Shown here one piece after another: positions 11,640-20,557 of a stretch of DNA of 34,573 nucleotides. Both the position numbers and the translations under genes were made by a program. A model generated the notes under the pieces. That model was not told the DNA's origin. It was given only the letters and a program-made list of their open reading frames with translations, and did not search any database. Numbering within the stretch: position 1 is the stretch's first letter; each line of letters opens with the position of its first letter. The stretch is from Burkholderiaceae bacterium (GTDB taxonomy: Bacteria; Pseudomonadota; Gammaproteobacteria; Burkholderiales; Burkholderiaceae_C), in assembly GCA_031276435.1 (NCBI GenBank), contig JAISNB010000011.1, positions 1-34,573 of the forward strand. The letters run 5' to 3'.

Positions 11640-11668
11640 ATTTTAGCACGCCAGCATGTCCTTGTCAC
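11640..11668 (-). promoter_or_regulatory. sigma70 promoter for the rimP operon
   Basis: Minus strand GTGACA (11668-11663), 17 bp spacer, TAAAAT (11645-11640). Confidence 0.6.
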
Positions 11669-11670
11669 CC

Positions 11671-11697
11671 GCTTTGCGGCGCGCGTTGCCGCAAAGC
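11671..11697. repeat. Perfect 10-bp inverted repeat in the rimP/trhP divergent intergenic region
   Basis: GCTTTGCGGC-GCGCGTT-GCCGCAAAGC. Confidence 0.8.
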
Positions 11698-11736
11698 CGC
11701 CGCAATAGCCAGCCGCCGTTTGGGACAATTGGCCGC

Positions 11737-13182
11737 ATGAGTTTCAAAGCCCCTGAATTGCTGCTGCCCGCAGGCAGCCTGGAGAAAATGCGCGCGGCTT
11801 TTGATTTTGGCGCCGACGCGGTTTACGCCGGGCAGCCGCGCTACAGCCTGCGCGCGCGCAACAACGAATTCCGCCTGGAGCAGATTGCCGCTGGCATTGC
11901 CGAGGCGCACGCGCGCGGCAAGCGGTTTTTTGTGACCAGCAACCTGATTGCCCACAACGACAAGGTGCGCACCTGTCTGCGCGATCTGGCGCCTGTGGTG
12001 GCGCTGGGGCCTGACGCGCTCATCATGGCCGATGCAGGACTGATCATGCAGGTGCGCGAGCAATGGCCGCATGTGCCGGTGCACCTATCGGTGCAGGCCA
12101 ACACCACCAACTGGGCTGCGGTCAAGTTCTGGCAGCGCGCGGGGCTGAGCCGCATCATTCTCTCGCGCGAGCTGAGCCTGGCCGAAGTGGCGCAAATCCG
12201 CCAGGAATGCCCGGACATCGAGTTGGAAGTGTTTGTGCACGGCGCGCTGTGCATCGCCTATTCGGGCCGCTGCCTGCTCAGCGGCTACTTCAACCGGCGC
12301 GATTCCAACCAGGGCACTTGCACCAACGCCTGCCGCTGGAATTACAAGACGCAATGCGCCAGCGCAGACCCCAACACCGGCGATGCCCTGGCCCGATTCG
12401 CCGCCGCTCAAGATGCCGCTTGCGCCGCCGGGCCGGGCGAGGGCGCGCGGCAAAATCCGGCGGCCTGCGGCGACGGCCAGCGCCACCGGGCCGCTGATGC
12501 GGTGTACCTGATCGAGGAAGAAGGCCGTCCGGGCCAGTGGATGCCCATCATGGAAGACGAGCACGGCACCTACATCATGAACAGCCGCGATTTGCGCGCC
12601 GTGGAACTGGTGGAAAAACTGGTGCACATTGGCGTGGATTCGCTCAAGATCGAAGGGCGCACCAAAAGCCTGTACTACGTGGCGCGTACCGCGCAAACGT
12701 ACCGCCGCGCCATCGACGACGCCGTGGCGGGGCGGCCATTTGACCCCGCGCTCATCACCGAACTGGAAGGGCTGGCCAATCGCGGCTATACATCGGGCTT
12801 TCTGGAACGCCGTCCGGCGCAGGATTACCAGAACTACGAAACCGGCCACTCCGTGGCGCAGCGCAGCCAGTTTGTGGGCCAGGTGCGCGCCGTGCAAGAG
12901 GGCGGCTGGGCTGAAGTGGAAACCAAAAACCGCTTTGCCGTGGGCGATACGCTGGAAATCATTCACCCCGGCGGCAACCGCACCATCACGCTGGGGGCCA
13001 TGAAAGACGCTGCCGGTCAGGCCATTGAGGTGGCCCTGGGCAACCCCATGCGCGTGTGGATTGCGCTGGGTGGCGGCCCTGCCGATGGCGCGCTGATTGC
13101 GCGGCTGCTGCCGCCACCTGCGCGGCCAGCACAAGACAAGGCCGATTCGCATCCGCCGTTGCCGCGCCCGCAAGGCGTTTGA
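11737..13182 (+). CDS. trhP: tRNA 5-hydroxyuridine modification protein TrhP (YegQ, peptidase U32 family)
   Basis: MSFKAPELLLPAGSLEKMRAAFDFGADAVYAGQPRYSLRARNNEF; GRCLLSGYFNRRDSNQGTCTNACRW; EDEHGTYIMNSRDLRAV. Confidence 0.93.
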   Translation: MSFKAPELLLPAGSLEKMRAAFDFGADAVYAGQPRYSLRARNNEFRLEQIAAGIAEAHARGKRFFVTSNLIAHNDKVRTCLRDLAPVVALGPDALIMADAGLIMQVREQWPHVPVHLSVQANTTNWAAVKFWQRAGLSRIILSRELSLAEVAQIRQECPDIELEVFVHGALCIAYSGRCLLSGYFNRRDSNQGTCTNACRWNYKTQCASADPNTGDALARFAAAQDAACAAGPGEGARQNPAACGDGQRHRAADAVYLIEEEGRPGQWMPIMEDEHGTYIMNSRDLRAVELVEKLVHIGVDSLKIEGRTKSLYYVARTAQTYRRAIDDAVAGRPFDPALITELEGLANRGYTSGFLERRPAQDYQNYETGHSVAQRSQFVGQVRAVQEGGWAEVETKNRFAVGDTLEIIHPGGNRTITLGAMKDAAGQAIEVALGNPMRVWIALGGGPADGALIARLLPPPARPAQDKADSHPPLPRPQGV

Positions 13183-13202
13183 CCGCGCAGCGCGGCAAAA
13201 GC

Positions 13203-13237
13203 AAAAAAGCGCGCCACCCTACCATAAAGGCACGCGC
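13203..13237 (-). terminator. Probable intrinsic terminator downstream of the DUF2059 gene
   Basis: Minus strand GCGCGTGCC...GGTGGCGCGC followed by TTTTTT; 23 nt after the DUF2059 stop. Confidence 0.5.
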
Positions 13238-13259
13238 GTTCTGGGACGTTACGCGGCGG

Positions 13260-13784
13260 TCACTCGTTTTTGCCCAGGTTTTTGCGCAGGCTTTCGCGCA
13301 TCGCCGCCTGCATCTGCTGGATGAGGCTTGGTATGCGTTGCTGCGTCACATCCACGCTTTTTGCCATCAACGCGGGCATTTTGCTGGTCGTGGACTGGCC
13401 GACCGGGCTTTCGTAGAAGGCGATCAAGCCGTCCACCTCTTCTTGCGTGAGCACCTCGCGGTAGACCTTGAAAAGGTCTGGCTTGAGCGCGTCCCACGAA
13501 AACTCTTTCTGGACGATCTCGCTGTATTGTTTGAGGAAGTCATTGGTAACGGCATCGATTTGGGATTTTTTATCCTCGCTCAAGTTCGCTTCTTCCAGCA
13601 TCTGCGCCATCATGTTTTTCAGCATGGGTTCAATTTGCACAATCATGTCCTTCATCAGCTTTTCGGTCTGGGTAACGGCCAGCAGGCGCTCCAGCGATGC
13701 GTCGCTGGGCGGTGCGGCATGGGCCATCATGGGACAGGCGATCAGGCCGAGCAGCAGCAGGCAGGTAGAGGCAATCTTCTTCAT
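13260..13784 (-). CDS. DUF2059-family secreted protein
   Basis: Signal peptide MKKIASTCLLLLGLIACPMMAHA; VYREVLTQEEVDGLIAFYESPVGQSTTSKMPALM typical of DUF2059. Confidence 0.85.
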   Translation of the reverse strand: MKKIASTCLLLLGLIACPMMAHAAPPSDASLERLLAVTQTEKLMKDMIVQIEPMLKNMMAQMLEEANLSEDKKSQIDAVTNDFLKQYSEIVQKEFSWDALKPDLFKVYREVLTQEEVDGLIAFYESPVGQSTTSKMPALMAKSVDVTQQRIPSLIQQMQAAMRESLRKNLGKNE

Positions 13785-14023
13785 GCAAATTCTCCGTGTG
13801 TTGGGTTGGATGGTTGGGGCGCTTTCAGCACGCATGCCGCAACGCCTTGCGGCAGTGTAACCGCGCCCGTTCGGGCGGCAGCCTGCCAGGCCAGCCGGGC
13901 ATGTGCATATTTCCATTTTGTCGAAGCGCGGACGCGCAACCGGCCTATCATTGGCCGCACTGCCAGACGGGCGCTGTGTCGACACGGGGCGCTGTCTGCA
14001 TCATCAACACACAGGAGAAATGC

Positions 14024-14830
14024 ATGAAACTGTCCAGGAAATTTGTCCAAGCGACCCTGATGGCGCTGGCCCTGTCGGGCGCCAGCGGCACGTGGGCGCA
14101 AAACTTGAGCGTGCTGAAGGTGGCGGCCACGGCTGTGCCGCACGCGGAAATCCTCAATTTCGTCAAACCCAAGCTCAAGGCCGAAGGCGTTGATTTGCAG
14201 GTGGTGGAGTTTTCCGACTACGTGCAGCCCAACCTGGCGGTGGCCGACAAGCAGCTTGATGCCAACTTCTTCCAGCACAAGCCGTATCTGGACAGCTTCG
14301 TCAAGGAGCGCAAGGTCGATCTGGTGCTGGTGCCCAATGGCGGCATTCACATCGAACCTTTTGGCGCTTATTCCAAAAAGATCAAGCGGCTGGACGATCT
14401 GAAATCCGGCTCGCGCGTGGCCATTCCCAACGATCCCACCAACGGTGGCCGCGCCTTGTTGCTGCTGCAGGCGCACGGCGCGATCAAGCTGAAGAAAGAC
14501 GCAGGCCTGGAAGCGACGGTCAAGGACATTGTGGAAAACCCCAAGAAGCTCAAGTTTTCCGAGCTGGAAGCGCCGCAATTGCCGCGCGCTCTGGACGATG
14601 TGGATGTGGCGCTGATCAACACCAATTACGCCCTGCAAGCTGGCCTGAACCCCACCAAGGACGCGCTGGTGATCGAAGGCAAGGATTCGCCCTACGTGAA
14701 TGTGCTGGCGGCGCGCTCGGACAACGCGGCTTCCGATGCCGTGACCAAGCTGGCCCAGGCACTGCGCACGCCCGAGGTCAAGGACTTCCTGTCGCAAAAG
14801 TACAAGGGGGCCGTCGTTCCGGCGTTTTGA
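14024..14830 (+). CDS. metQ: MetQ/NlpA-family ABC transporter substrate-binding protein
   Basis: LKVAATAVPHAEILNFVKPKLKAEGVDLQVVEFSDYVQPNLAVADKQLDANFFQHKPYLD; IPNDPTNGGRALLLLQAHG; good SD ACAGGAG before ATG 14024. Confidence 0.9.
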   Translation: MKLSRKFVQATLMALALSGASGTWAQNLSVLKVAATAVPHAEILNFVKPKLKAEGVDLQVVEFSDYVQPNLAVADKQLDANFFQHKPYLDSFVKERKVDLVLVPNGGIHIEPFGAYSKKIKRLDDLKSGSRVAIPNDPTNGGRALLLLQAHGAIKLKKDAGLEATVKDIVENPKKLKFSELEAPQLPRALDDVDVALINTNYALQAGLNPTKDALVIEGKDSPYVNVLAARSDNAASDAVTKLAQALRTPEVKDFLSQKYKGAVVPAF

Positions 14831-14902
14831 TGGCGCGGCGCGCCGCTCCGCGCGCAGCTTGCGCTTGTTGCAGGCCAGCGGCGGCGGCAGCGGACGCAAA
14901 AG

Positions 14903-14941
14903 AAAACGGACTACAGTTTTTGTGGCTGTAGTCCGTTTTTT
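14903..14941. terminator. Bidirectional intrinsic terminator between metQ (+) and tRNA-Pro (-)
   Basis: Perfect 14-bp stem AAAACGGACTACAG-TTTTTGTGG-CTGTAGTCCGTTTT; T-runs on both strands. Confidence 0.88.
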
Positions 14942-14943
14942 GT

Positions 14944-15020
14944 TGGTCGGCGTGGCGGGATTCGAACTCGCGACCCCTTGCACCCCATGCAAGTGCGCTA
15001 CCAGGCTGCGCTACACGCCG
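14944..15020 (-). tRNA. tRNA-Pro (anticodon GGG)
   Basis: Minus strand CGGCGTGTAGCGCAGCCTGGTAGCGCACTTGCATGGGGTGCAAGGGGTCGCGAGTTCGAATCCCGCCACGCCGACCA; complete cloverleaf, CCA encoded. Confidence 0.97.
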
Positions 15021-15032
15021 GAAAGCTGGCGA

Positions 15033-15515
15033 TTATAGCGCGCCACGGCCCCGGCTGGTCGTTACCTGAAAGCTGAGCAGCTCGCGGATTTCGCGCAATT
15101 CGCGCGCCAGGCTGTCCCATTTCAAAAGCCTGTTGCTGCCGCCTTGCGCGGCGGCAGTGGCGGCTTTGTTGGCATCGACTGCGGGTGGTTTTGCTGGCGC
15201 TGGCGGCGCGCCAGCCAGCGGCGCTTCTTGCGGTTGGTCAGCGTCTTTGTCTTGCTGCTGCGCCATCTCTTGCAATTGCTGGCGCGCGCCGCTGATGGTA
15301 AAGCCCTGGTCGTACAACAGTTCGCGGATGCGGCGGATCATCAAGACCTCGTGGTGCTGGTAATACCTGCGGTTGCCGCGGCGCTTCATGGGACGCAACT
15401 GGGTGAATTCTTGCTCCCAATAGCGCAGCACGTGCGGTTTGACGCCACACAACTCGCCCACCTCACCGATGGTGAAGTAGCGTTTGGCGGGTATGGCGGG
15501 CAAAGTGTTTCCCAT
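15033..15515 (-). CDS. MerR-family transcriptional regulator
   Basis: RYFTIGEVGELCGVKPHVLRYWEQEFTQLRPMKRRGNRRYYQHHEV; downstream of ihfA. Confidence 0.92.
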   Translation of the reverse strand: MGNTLPAIPAKRYFTIGEVGELCGVKPHVLRYWEQEFTQLRPMKRRGNRRYYQHHEVLMIRRIRELLYDQGFTISGARQQLQEMAQQQDKDADQPQEAPLAGAPPAPAKPPAVDANKAATAAAQGGSNRLLKWDSLARELREIRELLSFQVTTSRGRGAL

Positions 15516-15706
15516 GCAGATCAACGTCTTACGCGCGAAAGATGCTAGGTTACCGCAAGTTTTGGCGCCGCGCCACTGCATGGGCGCGCGCCGGTCGCTT
15601 CAGCGCAACCATCGCCGCTTCCGGGACTTGTTCGATGCTTTTTGCGCTTGTGACAAGGCGCGCTTTGCAGGCGCTGGCCGAGCGGGCGGGTGGGGCGGGC
15701 ATCCGA

Positions 15707-16030
15707 TCAGCGCGCGCTGCCCTGGATTTGGTCTTTGAGTTTCTGGCTGGCGTGGAAGGTGACCACGCGCCGCTCGGCAATGGGGATCATCTCGCCCGTG
15801 CGCGGGTTGCGCCCCGGGCGCAGCGCCTTGAGGCGAATCTGGAAGTTGCCAAATCCGGCGATCTTGACGTCTTCGCCCGCGATCAGGCGCTGGCTGATGA
15901 GGTCGAAGAACGCGTCAATCATGTCTTTGGATTCACGCTTGTTCAGCCCGATCTGCTCGAACAGCAGGTCGGCCAGTTGCGCCTTGGTCAAGGCGGGTGT
16001 TTCAAGGCTGTCAACGGATAGCTCGAACAT
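15707..16030 (-). CDS. ihfA: Integration host factor subunit alpha
   Basis: PALTKAQLADLLFEQIGLNKRESKDMIDAFFDLI; GFGNFQIRLKALRPGRNPRTGEMIPIAERRVVTFHAS. Confidence 0.95.
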   Translation of the reverse strand: MFELSVDSLETPALTKAQLADLLFEQIGLNKRESKDMIDAFFDLISQRLIAGEDVKIAGFGNFQIRLKALRPGRNPRTGEMIPIAERRVVTFHASQKLKDQIQGSAR

Positions 16031-16067
16031 TTTTCTGCTCCTTCCAGATGCGTGGCCGCGGCGCCGT

Positions 16068-18509
16068 TCAGGCCCGCAGGCGCGCGCCCAATTGTTGCTG
16101 CAATGCCTGCAAGACGGCCTGCACGGCGGCATCGACTTGCTCGTCGGTGAGGTTGCCGCCAGCGTACTGGAACACCAGGCGCACGGCCAGGCTTTTTTCG
16201 CCAGCGGCCATGCTGGCGGCGGCTTCGGCGCCGGGGCTGGGCCGCCACACGTCGAACAAGAGCGCTGCGCCGCGCAGCAGCAGCGCGGTTTCTGCGCTGT
16301 GGATGGCCTGCATCAGTTGCGCGTGCGTGATCTGCTCGCGCACCACCACGGCCAAATCGCGCTCCACCAACTGGTGGCGCGATACGGGTTGCGCCTGGGG
16401 CAGCGGGCGCGCCAGCACGGCATCAAGCGCCAGCTCGAACAGCAGCGGCGTTTGCGGCAGTTCCCACTTCTGGCGCCAGCGCGGGTGCAACTCGCCCACG
16501 TGGCCGATGACTGCGCCATCTGCCAGCACGCGCGCCGCGCGGCCCGGGTGCAGCGCCGGATGCTGGCACGGCTCAAAGGCAATCTGGCGCGCGGCCAGCA
16601 GGGTTTGCACATCGCCCTTGATGTCAAAAAAATCGGCGCTCGCTTGTTTGCCGGTCCAGAACTGGCGCGCGGGCGCTCCGTAGAGCGCACCAGCCACGTG
16701 CATGGGCTGGCGCACGCCGCGCACGCTGGCCTCATTTTCTGTGGCGCTGGCATCGCGCAGAAATACGCGCCCGATTTCAAACACGCGCACACGCTCGGCA
16801 CGGCGGTCCACGTTGTGTTTGACCACGTTGAGCAGCGAGGCCATGAGGCTGCTGCGCATGACGTTCATCTGGCTGGCAATGGGATTGAGCAGGCGGATGG
16901 GTTGCGCGTTGCCCGCCAGGTCGCGCTCCCAGTTTTCGTCCACGAAACTGAAGTTGATGGTTTCCAGATAGCCCAGATCGGCCAAGACGCGGCGCACGGC
17001 AAACGGGCTGCGCCGGGTTTCGGGGCACACCCGCGGCGCGATCGCAGCCAGCGGCGCCACGTCGGGCAGTTGCTGGTAGCCCGTCAGGCGCGCGATTTCT
17101 TCTATCAGGTCTTCCTCGATGCGCAAATCAAAGCGGTAGGACGGCGGCGTGACCGTGATGGCTGCGTCGCCTTTTTCTTGCTGCGCGAAGCCCAGGCGCT
17201 GGAACACCTGCGCACATTGCTGCTGGCTGACGGGCATGCCGATGACTTTGGCCGCGCGCGCCACGCGCAGCGTGATGGGCGCCGGTTGGGGCATGTTGGG
17301 TTGCGCGTCGTCCACGGGGCCGAAGCGGGTTTGCGCGGTGCCGCAGATTTGGGCAATGAGTTGCGAAATGCGCTCGATGTGCGCGACGGTCAGCGCGGGG
17401 TCTACGCCGCGCTCGAAGCGGTGCCCGGCGTCGGTGGCGAAGTTCAAGCGTCGCGAGCGTCCGGCCACGGCCTCGGGCCACCAGAAAGCGGCTTCGACGT
17501 AGACGTTTTGCGTGGCATCGGATACGGCAGTGGCGTCGCCGCCCATGATTCCGGCCAGCGATTCGACAGCCTGATCGTCGGCAATCACGCCCACGGTTTC
17601 GTCCAGCGTGACCGTGTTGCCGTTGAGCAGCTTGAGCTGCTCGCCCGCGCGCGCCCAGCGCACGGCAAGTGCGCCATGAATCTTGTCCAGATCGAAGATG
17701 TGCGTCGGGCGACCGTATTCGAACATCACGTAGTTGGAGATGTCCACCAGCGCGCCCACGCTGCGCTGGCCGCAGCGCGCCAGGCGCCGCGCCATCCACG
17801 CTGGCGTGGCGGCGCGGGTGTTGACGCCGCGCACCACGCGGCCAGAAAAGCGACCGCACAAATCAGGGGCCTGCACCTTGACGGGCAGCACTTCATCCGT
17901 GGTGGCGGGCACGGCGGCAATGGGCGGTGTGTTCAGGCTTGCGCCCGTGATGGCCGACAGCTCGCGCGCGACGCCATACACGCTGAGCACATGGCCCAGA
18001 TTGGGCGTGAGCTTGAGCGTAAACACCACGTCGTCCAGATCGAGCACCTGCCGGACATCAGCGCCCACGGGCGCGTCTGCTGGCAACTCCAGCAGGCCCG
18101 CGTGCTCGTCCGAGAGCCTGAGTTCGCGCGCCGAGCACAGCATGCCCTGGCTTTCCACGCCGCGCAGTTTGCCCAGCCTGATTTTGACCGGCTTGCCGTC
18201 GTCGCCCGGCGGCAGTTCAGCGCCCACCAGCGCGCACGGCACTTTGATGCCCGCGCGCGCGTTGGGCGCGCCGCACACCACGCCCAGCAGCGCGCCTTGC
18301 CCCACATCGACCTGGCACACGCGCAGGCGATCGGCGTTGGGGTGTTGCGCGGCCTCTTTGATTTCGCCCACCACGACATGCGCAAAAGCAGGCGCGACTG
18401 GGCGCAACGCTTCCACCTCGAAACCGGCCATGGTCAGGGCGTCGGCCAGTTCGGCGGTGTTCAGGGGCGGGTTGCAGAATTCGCGCAACCAGGATTCAGG
18501 AAATTGCAT
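16068..18509 (-). CDS. pheT: Phenylalanine--tRNA ligase beta subunit
   Basis: MQFPESWLREFCNPPLNTAELADALTMAGFEVEALRPV; C-terminal FDX-ACB-like domain; downstream of pheS. Confidence 0.97.
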   Translation of the reverse strand: MQFPESWLREFCNPPLNTAELADALTMAGFEVEALRPVAPAFAHVVVGEIKEAAQHPNADRLRVCQVDVGQGALLGVVCGAPNARAGIKVPCALVGAELPPGDDGKPVKIRLGKLRGVESQGMLCSARELRLSDEHAGLLELPADAPVGADVRQVLDLDDVVFTLKLTPNLGHVLSVYGVARELSAITGASLNTPPIAAVPATTDEVLPVKVQAPDLCGRFSGRVVRGVNTRAATPAWMARRLARCGQRSVGALVDISNYVMFEYGRPTHIFDLDKIHGALAVRWARAGEQLKLLNGNTVTLDETVGVIADDQAVESLAGIMGGDATAVSDATQNVYVEAAFWWPEAVAGRSRRLNFATDAGHRFERGVDPALTVAHIERISQLIAQICGTAQTRFGPVDDAQPNMPQPAPITLRVARAAKVIGMPVSQQQCAQVFQRLGFAQQEKGDAAITVTPPSYRFDLRIEEDLIEEIARLTGYQQLPDVAPLAAIAPRVCPETRRSPFAVRRVLADLGYLETINFSFVDENWERDLAGNAQPIRLLNPIASQMNVMRSSLMASLLNVVKHNVDRRAERVRVFEIGRVFLRDASATENEASVRGVRQPMHVAGALYGAPARQFWTGKQASADFFDIKGDVQTLLAARQIAFEPCQHPALHPGRAARVLADGAVIGHVGELHPRWRQKWELPQTPLLFELALDAVLARPLPQAQPVSRHQLVERDLAVVVREQITHAQLMQAIHSAETALLLRGAALLFDVWRPSPGAEAAASMAAGEKSLAVRLVFQYAGGNLTDEQVDAAVQAVLQALQQQLGARLRA

Positions 18510-18553
18510 AGTGACTCGGATTCATCCACTCTTGTGGCGGGCGCGCCGCCGCT

Positions 18554-19627
18554 TCAGGCAAACTGGCTGAGAAAACGCACGTCGCCTTCAAAAAACAGGC
18601 GCAAATCGCTGATGCCATAGCGCAGCATGGCCAGCCGGTCGATGCCCGAACCAAAGGCAAAGCCAATGAAACGCTCGGGATCCAGCCCCATGTTGCGCAC
18701 CACCTGCGGGTGCACCTGCCCGGAGCCTGACACCTCCAGCCACTTGCCCGCCAGCGGGCCACTTTGAAACTGGATGTCGATCTCCGCACTGGGTTCGGTA
18801 AACGGGAAATAACTGGGGCGAAAGCGCAAGATGAGGTCATCCGTCTCGAAAAACGCCTTGCAAAAACCAAGGTACGTGGCTTTCAAATCCTTGAAGCTCA
18901 CGTTTTCGCCAAGCCACAGTCCTTCGACCTGGTGGAACATGGGCGAGTGCGTGGCGTCGTTGTCAACGCGGTAGGTGCGCCCGGGCGCGATGACGCGGAT
19001 TTCGCTGACCTCGCCGCGCGCCAGCGCCGCCGCGTGTCGCCGGGCATGCGCCGTGGCGTAGCGAATTTGCATGGGACTGGTGTGCGTGCGCAGGCAGTAA
19101 GGCAGGCCGTTTTCGTCTTCCAGATCGACATAGAACGTATCCTGCATGGAGCGCGCCGGGTGGTTGGGCGGGTTGTTCAGCGCCGTGAAGTTGAACCAGT
19201 CGCTCTCGATTTCAGGGCCGTCGGCCACGTCAAAGCCCATGCTGGCAAAGACTTGCTCGACGCGCTCCCACGCCAGGGCAATGGGGTGCAGGCCACCGGC
19301 GTCGCGCTGGCGGCCCGGCAGCGTCACATCCAGCGCCTCGGCCCGCAACTGGCGCTCCAGATCGGCGTCCTGCAAAGCCTGGCGGCGCGCGGCCAGGGCG
19401 GCCTCGATCGCCTGCTTGGCCGTGTTGATGGCCGCGCCCCGGACTTTTTTTTCTTCGACCGGCAACTGCGCCAGGCCTTTCATCAAATCGGTCAACTGCC
19501 CGGACTTGCCCAGATAGCGCGCCTTGGCGTTTTCCAGATCGGCGGGCGTCGCGGCCCCGGCAAATTCAGATGCGGCGCGGGCCACCAGTTGATCGAGTTG
19601 ATCGGAAACCGAAGCTGAAGCATTCAT
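18554..19627 (-). CDS. pheS: Phenylalanine--tRNA ligase alpha subunit
   Basis: [74 protein letters not shown]. Confidence 0.97.
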   Translation of the reverse strand: MNASASVSDQLDQLVARAASEFAGAATPADLENAKARYLGKSGQLTDLMKGLAQLPVEEKKVRGAAINTAKQAIEAALAARRQALQDADLERQLRAEALDVTLPGRQRDAGGLHPIALAWERVEQVFASMGFDVADGPEIESDWFNFTALNNPPNHPARSMQDTFYVDLEDENGLPYCLRTHTSPMQIRYATAHARRHAAALARGEVSEIRVIAPGRTYRVDNDATHSPMFHQVEGLWLGENVSFKDLKATYLGFCKAFFETDDLILRFRPSYFPFTEPSAEIDIQFQSGPLAGKWLEVSGSGQVHPQVVRNMGLDPERFIGFAFGSGIDRLAMLRYGISDLRLFFEGDVRFLSQFA

Positions 19628-19650
19628 TGCAAAAAACACCACCAGAAATC

Positions 19651-19692
19651 AAAAGAAAAAGGGATTGACGCCTTCGCGGCATCAACCCCCTT
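19651..19692 (-). terminator. Terminator/attenuator hairpin between rplT and pheS
   Basis: Minus strand AAGGGGGTTGATGCC-GCGAA-GGCGTCAATCCCTT followed by TTTCTTTT; stem closed by G-U wobbles on the minus-strand RNA; ends 24 nt before the pheS ATG. Confidence 0.65.
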
Positions 19693-19762
19693 GCGCAGCC
19701 CGCGCCTGTTGTCATCTGGAGAAACAGAGTGTCCGGCGCAGCGCGCGCGCAAGCGTGAAAAA

Positions 19763-20128
19763 TCAAGCGGCGGCGGTCAGTTTGGCCTTGGCTTGTTCCA
19801 CGATGCTGGCAAAGGCCGCCTTGTCGTGCACGGCAATGTCGGCCAGAACCTTGCGATCCAGCCCCACACCGGCCTTGGTCATCCCGTTGATGAACTGGCT
19901 GTAGGTGATGCCGCATTCACGCGCGGCGGCGTTGATGCGGGCAATCCACAGACGGCGGAATACGCGCTTTTTGGCGCGGCGGTCGCGGTAGGCATACTGG
20001 CCTGCCTTCATGACGGCTTGCTTGGCAACGCGATAGACGTTGCCGCGGCGGCCGCGGAAGCCTTTGGCCAGAGCCAGAACTTTTTTGTGACGAGCGCGGG
20101 CGGTAACGCCACGTTTGACGCGAGGCAT
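19763..20128 (-). CDS. rplT: 50S ribosomal protein L20
   Basis: [55 protein letters not shown]. Confidence 0.98.
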   Translation of the reverse strand: MPRVKRGVTARARHKKVLALAKGFRGRRGNVYRVAKQAVMKAGQYAYRDRRAKKRVFRRLWIARINAAARECGITYSQFINGMTKAGVGLDRKVLADIAVHDKAAFASIVEQAKAKLTAAA

Positions 20129-20155
20129 ATGGTTTTCTCCTTGTCCGTCAGTTGA

Positions 20156-20359
20156 TCAAAGACCCGCAAAGGGCAGCATCTGCGCTATGTGACCCAGATT
20201 GGTCTCATGCACATTGACCGCGCCCCGCAAGTGGCGTTTGTTCTTGGTGGTCTTCTTGGTCAGGATGTGACGCTTGAAGGCTTGACCGCGCTTGACGGTG
20301 CCACCGGGACGGACGCGAAAACGCTTTTTCGCGCTGCTCTTGGTTTTCATTTTGGGCAT
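20156..20359 (-). CDS. rpmI: 50S ribosomal protein L35
   Basis: [46 protein letters not shown]. Confidence 0.98.
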   Translation of the reverse strand: MPKMKTKSSAKKRFRVRPGGTVKRGQAFKRHILTKKTTKNKRHLRGAVNVHETNLGHIAQMLPFAGL

Positions 20360-20397
20360 TCACATGCTCCTTGGTTTGCATTGTGCTCGTGAGGCGT

Positions 20398-20415
20398 CTG
20401 CAAACCGGTTTGCAG
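20398..20415. repeat. Perfect 18-bp palindrome in the infC-rpmI intergenic region
   Basis: CTGCAAACC|GGTTTGCAG. Confidence 0.85.
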
Positions 20416-20557
20416 CCTTGATGGCCCCGAGCCACTTTTGTGGGCAACCTTCCAGTTGCCCGGTTTGCCCGGCTGACCGCCCCGCAAGAAGAGGAGTCGT
20501 CAACCTGGCAAATTCTGGCCCGCTCCAAAAAGAGCGGGCGCGCGGCATATTCTTGCC

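Noticed and set aside
12360-12510. Low-complexity insert in TrhP after CTNACRWNYK
   Set aside because: This position is a variable loop in YegQ-family proteins, so an Ala-rich expansion is unremarkable.
15690-18620. 976-aa plus-strand ORF opposite ihfA/pheT
   Set aside because: Antisense shadow ORF; composition is typical of reversed GC-rich coding sequence.
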